Below are positions 53,163-58,844 of a stretch of 58,844 nt of DNA, one piece after another (the stretch's first letter is position 1; every line of letters starts with the position of its first letter). The stretch spans positions 1-58,844 of the forward strand of contig JASLPY010000025.1 of assembly GCA_030744755.1 (NCBI GenBank), read 5' to 3'. The DNA comes from Kiritimatiellia bacterium (GTDB lineage Bacteria > Verrucomicrobiota > Kiritimatiellia > UBA8416 > JADHWI01). A program made the translations under genes and the position numbers. The notes beneath the pieces were generated by a model that saw nothing but the letters and a program-made list of their open reading frames with translations, ran no database searches and had not been told where the DNA came from.

Positions 53163-54275
53163 TTACGCAAGACCGGCTGCATTCTTTCGTTCACGGCCGA
53201 GTTCGTCTGCGGCGATCATCGCGTTGACGATGTCTTCCGATGTGACTTCAAACGGATGGTTGGCGCAAAGCGAACCTTCGCCGCCGCAAATGTCGCCGAT
53301 AACTTTCAGACGCTCGCGGTCGACTCCTTCAAGGCCGATGTCAGCGAATGTTACCGGCAGACCAATGGCTACTTCAAAATCGACGATCTTGATTCGTTTT
53401 TCGTCATCGAAAGTCTTGTCCAGGCAGAGTTGCGTGATTACACCGAAGCCGACTTCGTGCCCGTGCATCAGGCCGTGGCATTCCGGGAAAGACGGCAGGC
53501 AGTTGGCTACCATGTGCGCTGTTGCCACGCCACCGCTTTCAAAACCGAGTCCGGACATCAGTACGTTGGCTTCAACAACCTTCTCGACGGCATCATTAAC
53601 AGTGTTGGCCTCAACAGCCTTCATTGCACCAACACCGTTCTCCATCAGCACGTCGTAGCAGAGCTTTGCGATTGCCATGGCAACCAGCGTTGATGTTCCG
53701 CCTGCAAGATTGGGAGCAGTGACCTGCGAACATGCGTCGCATTCGACCCAGGTCCCCAGCGCATCGCCCATGCCTGCAACGAAAGCGGGAAGGGGTCCAT
53801 TCGCAATGACCTGCGTATCGACTAGAACCAGGTCAGGGTTGACTCCCCAGCTTTCAAAACCGGTACAGTTGCCGTCGTCATCGTACCAGACGGTGAAGGA
53901 GCTTGTTGGTGAATCGTTGGAGGCAATTGTAGGGACGGTCACAACCTTGCTTCCGGCGATCGCAGCGGCCGCCTTGACTGTGTCCAGCGTCTTGCCGCCG
54001 CCGACAGCCAGGGATACATCCACACCTTCGTCGCTCATGATTTTCGCGACGCGGTCTGCCTCGCCTTTTGTGGAATCGCCGTTGAAGTCAACGTCCACGA
54101 CCTCGATGCCTGCGTCTTTCAGGCTGGCAATGAGTGTTTCTCCCACGATGCCCTTGACGTTGGCATCCCACAGTACCAGGGCTTTTTTGCCGATAGCACT
54201 TATCAGGCTACCTGCTTCTTTGAGAGTGTCGGGGCCCTGTACATATCTCCTCGGGGCAATAAAGACCTTGTTCAT
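53163..54275 (-). CDS. GldA-like iron-containing alcohol (glycerol) dehydrogenase
   Basis: 370 residues from ATG 54275 (gagaggt upstream); the longer frame to 54317 would start inside the operator. It is a typical glycerol dehydrogenase-type polyol dehydrogenase: NAD site SLAVGGGKTLDTVKAAAA, TVPTIASNDSPTSSF, and the metal ligands in GMGDALGTW (Asp), GVATAHMVANC (His) and GLMHGHEVGFG (His). It would interconvert a polyol and a ketose with NAD(H). It is the first gene of a minus-strand series followed by the GlpD-like gene (172-base gap with a repeat), a UroD-like gene and an aldolase. A LacI-type palindrome lies upstream and suggests sugar-controlled repression. Confidence 0.85.
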   Translation of the reverse strand: MNKVFIAPRRYVQGPDTLKEAGSLISAIGKKALVLWDANVKGIVGETLIASLKDAGIEVVDVDFNGDSTKGEADRVAKIMSDEGVDVSLAVGGGKTLDTVKAAAAIAGSKVVTVPTIASNDSPTSSFTVWYDDDGNCTGFESWGVNPDLVLVDTQVIANGPLPAFVAGMGDALGTWVECDACSQVTAPNLAGGTSTLVAMAIAKLCYDVLMENGVGAMKAVEANTVNDAVEKVVEANVLMSGLGFESGGVATAHMVANCLPSFPECHGLMHGHEVGFGVITQLCLDKTFDDEKRIKIVDFEVAIGLPVTFADIGLEGVDRERLKVIGDICGGEGSLCANHPFEVTSEDIVNAMIAADELGRERKNAAGLA

Positions 54276-54315
54276 GACGATACCTCTCCCTTTTAGTGTT
54301 AAACGACCTGTAAAC

Positions 54316-54327
54316 AAAAGCGCTTTT
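54316..54327. promoter_or_regulatory. Probable LacI-family operator before the GldA-like operon
   Basis: AAAAGCGCTTTT is a perfect 12-base palindrome of the kind bound by LacI/GalR regulators. It is about 40 bases upstream of ATG 54275. A TTGACA box on the minus strand (54339-54334) lies directly beside it, while the -10 region is poor (TGTTTA), so the operator would cover the promoter. Confidence 0.45.
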
Positions 54328-54523
54328 CGGCGCTGTCAAAGCTATCGAAGACGGTGGTGATGTGTCAAGGTTGGGGTTCGCAGGTTGGGGTTCGCAGATT
54401 CGAAGGCAGAGAAACCGCGACAGAGAAGCCGCGTCATCATTTAGATCTCTGACTCAAACACCGAATCGTCGCTTGGTCGCGTATCGATTGAGATTAAGAT
54501 TAAGAGGGGGATCCATGCGACCC

Positions 54524-54826
54524 TCACAAATATTCCTTAATGCTGATCAGGTTCGGCTTTTCCTCTAACCGCTTGATATCTTCTATTGCTTCTCGGATCA
54601 CAGGCTGCTGATTCTTGGCGTCCCAGTAACGAATGTCCTTTACCTTCTCGATCTCAGCAAGATTGCGCAGATGTGTCTCCAAACCGGGTGTCGCCTGTTT
54701 GGCTGACACGCCGCATTTCATAAGCAGGCCCATCCACCTGGCAGCTGAACGCTCATACTTCACCAACATCCATGCTCTCCGGAAGGAAAACGACCAGCAA
54801 GCCTCCATGTTTGCCCTTCCCTGCAC
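54524..54826 (-). pseudogene. Unrecognised small gene or 5'-truncated gene remnant
   Basis: A 100-residue frame starts at a GTG (54826) with no good ribosome site. Reading upstream in the same frame stays open to about 55000 without any ATG, GTG or TTG. That stretch still looks protein-like, for example HIAQPIALFERRNEVHRRFF and TEDLLEDRDTPP. The C-terminal part (AEIEKVKDIRYWDAKNQQPV, IEDIKRLEEKPNLISIKEYL) is helical and charged. I recognise no family. The most economical reading is a gene that lost its start when the ADP-ribosylglycohydrolase unit came to lie next to it. The flanking 54328-54523 shows nothing else besides a scrap of agattaag repeats. Confidence 0.35.
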
Positions 54827-54988
54827 AGGTGGTGTGTCCCTATCCTCTAAAAGGTCCTCTGTAAAGAATCTGCGATGAACCTCATTCCTTCTCTCGAAAA
54901 GCGCAATCGGTTGCGCTATATGCTTCTCATCGATTCTAGAAAACGTATCCCCGCAAAAGGGAGTATTAGCTAAAGGAAGGGTATAATC

Positions 54989-56800
54989 ATGAAGAAAACA
55001 TTAATCGCCGCAATGTTGATAATATGTCTTGGAACAGCTAGCACCTTATCCGCGGATCTTAAGACCCGTAACATCAGCATGGATGAATATGTTGACAAAA
55101 TGAAAGCCGGGTGGATCGGCCAGATGGCGGGTGTCGGCTGGGGTGCCCCTACTGAGTTCAGGTTCAAGGGTGTTATTATTTCTACGAATAAGGTGCCCGA
55201 ATGGAAACCGGGAAAGATCAACCAGTTCAAACAGGACGACATCTATGTTGAAATGACATTCATACAGACACTCGAAGATTACGGTTTTGACGTGTCAATC
55301 CGCCAAGCCGGGATCGATTTTGCCAATAGCGGGTACAGGCTCTGGCATGCAAACACATGCGGGCGGAAGAACTTGCGAAACGGGATAGCACCCCCGGATT
55401 CTGGTCATCCGAAATTCAATAAATGCGCGGATGACATCGATTATCAGATCGAGGCCGATTACAGCGGCCTCATAGCGCCGGGTATGCCGCAGATTCCCAT
55501 TGAGCTGGGCGAGAAGTTCGGCAGGGTGATGAACTACGGAGATGGTTTCTATGCTGGACAGTTTGTCGGCGCCATGTACTCAGCGGCATTCTTCGAGACG
55601 GATATTATCAAGATAATAGAGGATGCGCTCAAAAGCATTCCTGCAGAAAGCCAATACGCAGAAATGGTTCGTGATATGCTTAAATGGTACGAAGAGGATT
55701 CCGATGATTGGCAGGCCACATGGGATAAGATAGAAAAGAAATATCACATGAATCCCGAATACACGCACGCCAAATGTTCCAAGCCGGGCGACATGGGCAA
55801 GTTCAGTATAGACGCGAAACTCAACGGCGCCTACATTCTTATGGGTATGCTGTACGGCAAGGGGGATATAGACAAGACGATCGTTATCTCGATGAGGTGC
55901 GGCCAGGATTCCGACTGCAATCCGTCCAACGCGGGAGGAATTCTCTGTACCGCGCTTGGCATGTCGAAGTTGCCGGAGAAATTCACGTCGGCACTGGACA
56001 TGAAAGGCAAGTTCAGTCACACCCGTTATGATTTTCCCGGGCTGGTGGAAGTGTCAAAAAAGCTTGTACGGCAGGCTGTTGTTCGCTGCGGCGGAAGCGT
56101 CAAGAAAGACAAGGCGGGCAAAGAGATGCTTATAATACCTGTCAAGAAAGTTGTGCCGAGCGAACTGATCCAGACAAGTAATCCCGGCCCCATTGCCAAT
56201 AGCAAGTTCACGGAAGAAGAAATGGCAATGATAAAGGGTCATCAAAAGAAGCCGGTGGTTGTCGCTCAAAAGAAGCCGGAGGTCGTCGATTGGAAGAAGG
56301 AAAAAAAGATGAAGGAGGCTGCCAAGGCGAAGGAGTTTCTTGACGGCGAAATGAAGAAGTTTGCGAAGATTACGCCGGGCTGGACGCTAACGAACTGCCA
56401 CAAAGAGATGGATGCGGGCTTTCATGCCAGCTGGAGTGGCAGGAAGAACGTTTTGGTGACCCATCCGCATAAAGACACCGACGGGTGCGTACTCAGCCGT
56501 GAAGTGGATATTCCCGAGGGAAAGAAAACGACCCTGCACTTTGAGGCTGGTCATTTTACGCCTCACATTCATCCACGTCACAAGGTGAATGGGGATTGGA
56601 TGTTGATAGTCCGAGTCAATAAGCAGGAACTGGTCAAGAAGATCGTGGGCGTGAAGACCGCGAAAGAGGGCTGGATGACTGTGGACGTGGATCTTTCGGA
56701 GTATGCAGGAAAGAAGGTCAATATCGAACTGGTGAACCAGGCGAATGACTGGTGGTATGAAGCAGGATACTGGGCGGGGATTAACCTGAAGCACGAATAA
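54989..56800 (+). CDS. Secreted ADP-ribosylglycohydrolase-family protein
   Basis: 603 residues after aaaggaagg. A signal peptide (MKKTLIAAMLIICLGTASTLSA) is followed by an ADP-ribosylglycohydrolase/DraG-like helical domain (about 30-365). Visible motifs are MKAGWIGQMAGVGWGAPTEF, FKQDDIYVEMTF and MRCGQDSDCNPSNAGGILC. The canonical metal pattern is T-D-D and D-x-D; here it is Q-D-D and D-S-D, so one ligand differs. A Lys-rich linker (about 400-450) leads to a beta-sandwich module (about 455-603: TDGCVLSREVDIPEGKKTTL, HFTPHIHPRH, DWWYEAGYWAGINL), likely glycan-binding. Export makes protein de-ADP-ribosylation unlikely; an action on glycans is an inference. It is followed after 18 bases by the next secreted protein. 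Confidence 0.78.
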   Translation: MKKTLIAAMLIICLGTASTLSADLKTRNISMDEYVDKMKAGWIGQMAGVGWGAPTEFRFKGVIISTNKVPEWKPGKINQFKQDDIYVEMTFIQTLEDYGFDVSIRQAGIDFANSGYRLWHANTCGRKNLRNGIAPPDSGHPKFNKCADDIDYQIEADYSGLIAPGMPQIPIELGEKFGRVMNYGDGFYAGQFVGAMYSAAFFETDIIKIIEDALKSIPAESQYAEMVRDMLKWYEEDSDDWQATWDKIEKKYHMNPEYTHAKCSKPGDMGKFSIDAKLNGAYILMGMLYGKGDIDKTIVISMRCGQDSDCNPSNAGGILCTALGMSKLPEKFTSALDMKGKFSHTRYDFPGLVEVSKKLVRQAVVRCGGSVKKDKAGKEMLIIPVKKVVPSELIQTSNPGPIANSKFTEEEMAMIKGHQKKPVVVAQKKPEVVDWKKEKKMKEAAKAKEFLDGEMKKFAKITPGWTLTNCHKEMDAGFHASWSGRKNVLVTHPHKDTDGCVLSREVDIPEGKKTTLHFEAGHFTPHIHPRHKVNGDWMLIVRVNKQELVKKIVGVKTAKEGWMTVDVDLSEYAGKKVNIELVNQANDWWYEAGYWAGINLKHE

Positions 56801-56818
56801 CACGGTTGCAAAGAAAAG

Positions 56819-58231
56819 ATGAAGAAAACACTAATAGTTCTTATGACAATCGTCAGCATCGCCTTGCCGGTAACCGGACTGGCAGCCGAACTGAATATCA
56901 AGGCAATCACCGCGAAAGCCACAGCGGATAATCCGCAGTACAAGAACAAGGAAGCCTGGCCCGACCTTGTCGGCGACGAGTATTTCCTGAAGCAAGAGTG
57001 GCCTAAAGCTCGCCTCTTGATTTGGGCACATGCGGGCAAGGTGCAAAAAAGGAGCGACCCGAAGATCGATCCAAAGGACCCGGTTAACTGGATCGACGCG
57101 GCAACGGGCAAAGCAGCGGATGCGAGTCCCGACATGGATACGGACCTCATTCTTCCTGACTCGGATGTGCAGTACAGAGTCACACCCGGAAGACTGTTCG
57201 CCTGCCGACACCTGACCGTCGGGAGCAATGCGAACTACCGGGCAAGTGTAAAGATCTTTGGCAACGTCTGGATACGCCCCGGTGGGAAATTCTACGCCTA
57301 CCGATCGCTCATGCTATTGGGCACACGCGATACATTCTTCCGAAAAGACTGGCCGGAAGACGGTGTGTTGAAGAAGCTCCACGACACTGGAGCCCGTACC
57401 CCGTTCGTTCGTGCCAAACCAAAAGCGAGTCCCTGGGGAGCCGGGGAGAAAATGGCCGTTTCTCACTTCTTCAATCACAATAAGGAGGATGCTTCAACCG
57501 AGATTCTCGGTTATGTCCGTAATCGTGACGAATTCGCCAACAAGTCAGGCACTATAATTGTTGGCCGCGGCAGTCGCTTAATGTGTGGAACCCCGGCGTG
57601 GTTCAAGGTTTTAGAAGCAGGCACAATCGTACTGATGGATGGCGCTGTGATCGGCAAATCTGCGAATGAGTTCGTTTATGGCGTCGATATACAGGGCACA
57701 ATAACGGGCGGTACGCCGGACAGGCCTCTCAAGCGTGATGCGAGGATAGGTGTCCCATATCACAATTGGATGCATCTTACTTTTGAGCCAGAGATTAAAA
57801 ACCACAAACCGCAGACTGGTGGGATATCAGGATCTTTTTCAGGAAAGATAACCTGTTATCCCGCGCTGAACAGTGACGCGCGGGTTGTTATTGGATGGAG
57901 CGGCATTGGGGCCTGGCGTGGATACCGGGGCAGGGGCATGACGGAGAGTTTTTTCGATACCTATGCCAAGTTACAGCCGAAAATTACGCTCTGGATTGGT
58001 GAAAAGGCTGAGTTAGAGAATGTCCGTTTCGAAGACCTTCATCGTGGCGGGATTATCCTGCCCGATGCAAACGCCTCTAAGAGCTGGAAGAACGTCACGT
58101 TCGGCGACGGCTGTCTCAGTAAGGACCCGAACGACATCTTCCGCGAGTTCAAGAAAAAGGGCCATCAAGGCCCACCGAATCTACGCGAACAAAGCAATTG
58201 GCCCGTGGTAAAGGAATATATTTCGATGTAG
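56819..58231 (+). CDS. Secreted protein of unknown function, beta-helix-like
   Basis: 470 residues with a signal peptide (MKKTLIVLMTIVSIALPVTGLA) similar to that of the preceding gene. I recognise no family with certainty. The middle (about 120-420) has repeated short strands with Gly and Asn turns (NVWIRPGGKFYAYRSLMLLG, GTIIVGRGSRLMCGTPAWF, VYGVDIQGTITGGTPDRPLK), which suggests a right-handed parallel beta-helix such as in polysaccharide lyases or G8-like modules. No catalytic residues can be named. Only 18 bases separate it from the ADP-ribosylglycohydrolase gene, so they are one operon. It is probably an extracellular carbohydrate-acting or structural protein. Confidence 0.6.
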   Translation: MKKTLIVLMTIVSIALPVTGLAAELNIKAITAKATADNPQYKNKEAWPDLVGDEYFLKQEWPKARLLIWAHAGKVQKRSDPKIDPKDPVNWIDAATGKAADASPDMDTDLILPDSDVQYRVTPGRLFACRHLTVGSNANYRASVKIFGNVWIRPGGKFYAYRSLMLLGTRDTFFRKDWPEDGVLKKLHDTGARTPFVRAKPKASPWGAGEKMAVSHFFNHNKEDASTEILGYVRNRDEFANKSGTIIVGRGSRLMCGTPAWFKVLEAGTIVLMDGAVIGKSANEFVYGVDIQGTITGGTPDRPLKRDARIGVPYHNWMHLTFEPEIKNHKPQTGGISGSFSGKITCYPALNSDARVVIGWSGIGAWRGYRGRGMTESFFDTYAKLQPKITLWIGEKAELENVRFEDLHRGGIILPDANASKSWKNVTFGDGCLSKDPNDIFREFKKKGHQGPPNLREQSNWPVVKEYISM

Positions 58232-58277
58232 GGGGAATTGTGCGAAGAAGGATGAGTGATGAAACCTGAGGGGTGAA

Positions 58278-58667
58278 ATGAAGAGACATAGCACATATGG
58301 GGGTTTGTGGATAGTTGCGCTTACCGTGTATGCTTTGGCTGGCCCTGCGCAGGCGCAATCGACATGGACCGGCGCCTCAAACAGTAATTGGTCCACCGAC
58401 GGAAACTGGGATGCACCCCCTGCCTCGGGCGCTTCACTCATCTTCACCTCGGCCACTGGTACCGGAGGTCTCAACCTCAACAACGACCTTACGACGGCTG
58501 CGTTCAACATTGCCGGCATCACGTTCGATGCAGGCGCGGCGGCGTTTGTGATCGGCGACGGCACCGCAAATGCCAATGTCGGCAACACCTTCGTGCTCAC
58601 GGGCAATATTGTCAACAACAGCACCAGCCTTCAGACGATCAACAACCCGTTCAGCAAAAATAGGTGA
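58278..58667 (+). pseudogene. Autotransporter-associated surface protein gene, cut by an insertion
   Basis: After gaggggtga the frame begins MKRHSTYGG with a signal peptide ending GPAQAQS. It then has STWTGASNSNWSTDGNWDAP and LNNDLTTAAFNIAGITFDAG, the opening of large autotransporter-associated beta-strand-repeat proteins that normally exceed 800 residues. The frame ends after only 129 codons. From about 58656 the sequence changes to aaaaataggtgacagacac, which marks the edge of the transposase-bearing element, and the last residues (KNR) come from that element. The rest of the gene is not in the window. Confidence 0.65.
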
Positions 58668-58844
58668 CAGACACTTTTTTGGAACTTTCTTTGGAAACCG
58701 GTCCTCCTCCGTTCTTTTAGTTAATAGAGGGCACGATTGGCGTGTCCGCTGACTAACAGGGAGGATACTGACATGAGACGAGCCCGTATCAAGGCCGAGG
58801 GCCACGGTTTCTACCACTGCATGGCCAGAATCATCGGGAAACGC
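58656..58844 (+). mobile_element. REP-associated (IS200/IS605-type) transposase element, 5' part
   Basis: The element begins near 58656 with aaaaataggtgacagacac and a T-run, which is the type of border I expect around REP-associated Y1 transposases. About 115 bases later the transposase starts. The insertion interrupts the surface-protein gene at 58278. The other end is outside the window. Confidence 0.55.
58773..58844 (+). CDS. REP-associated tyrosine (Y1) transposase, N-terminal fragment
   Basis: The 24 codons before the window end read MRRARIKAEGHGFYHCMARI and continue with IGKR. gggagg lies eight bases before the ATG. R-x-A-R-I-K-x-x-G...FYHCM.R is the usual opening of Y1-type REP-associated transposases in PVC genomes, where the H-x-x-R stretch forms the first beta strand. 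The HUH motif and catalytic Tyr are beyond the window, so the family assignment rests on the N-terminus only. Such single-strand transposases are thought to mobilise palindromic repeats. Confidence 0.65.
   Translation, partial: MRRARIKAEGHGFYHCMARIIGKR

Overview
The window looks like a chromosomal segment of a PVC-group bacterium, most likely of the Kiritimatiellota/Lentisphaerota/Verrucomicrobiota type (an inference from gene content, not a taxonomic test). It carries five sulfatase domains in four genes and three large cytochrome proteins related to the hydrazine synthase alpha subunit (HzsA-related). It also has a planctomycete-style cytochrome/DUF1549-DUF1553 plus DUF1501 pair, PQQ-like propellers, uroporphyrinogen-decarboxylase-like (UroD) proteins in carbohydrate loci, Tat-exported sugar enzymes and many intergenic palindromic repeats. 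No rRNA, tRNA or CRISPR array was seen.

Layout. 1-680: the end of an IS1380-type element and a heptad-repeat hairpin. 0.8-11.1 kb (+): HzsA-related protein 1, then a 2105-residue protein joining two sulfatases, a SAM-methyltransferase-like fold and a PQQ-like propeller. 11.4-20.5 kb (-): a giant Fn3-like surface protein downstream of two sulfatase genes. 20.7-21.6 kb (+): an MBL-fold hydrolase. 21.7-29.9 kb (-): a sulfatase, a free-standing SAM-like/PQQ protein and HzsA-related protein 2. 30.0-31.1 kb (-): a UroD-like protein. 31.3-34.2 kb (+): an operon of a Tat-exported TIM-barrel isomerase-like protein, a Tat-exported aldo/keto-reductase-fold protein and an octaheme cytochrome c. 34.3-42.4 kb: a Dabb protein, the DUF1549/DUF1553 and DUF1501 pair, a membrane cytochrome-LRR protein and a SUMF1-PQQ fusion. 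42.8-47.2 kb: a sugar-type MFS transporter and HzsA-related protein 3. 47.5-54.3 kb: an FGGY kinase, class II aldolase, second UroD-like protein, GlpD-like dehydrogenase and GldA-like dehydrogenase, with possible LacI-type operators at both outer ends. 55.0-58.8 kb (+): a secreted ADP-ribosylglycohydrolase-family protein, an unknown secreted protein and a surface-protein gene cut by a REP-associated transposase element that runs off the window.

How the parts may work together. Exported sulfatases would desulfate a sulfated glycan. The HzsA-related cytochromes, SAM-like/PQQ proteins and Tat-exported enzymes would act on or bind products outside the cytoplasm. The MFS carrier and the kinase/dehydrogenase/aldolase set would import sugars or polyols and split them. 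The most notable pattern is that an HzsA-related gene and a SAM-like/PQQ module are neighbours twice, once with the module fused behind two sulfatases. The SUMF1 domain present is probably not the sulfatase-activating enzyme, because it lacks one of the two active-site cysteines.

At least three families of palindromic repeats are scattered between the genes. One repeat appears to have inserted in frame into an HzsA-related coding sequence.
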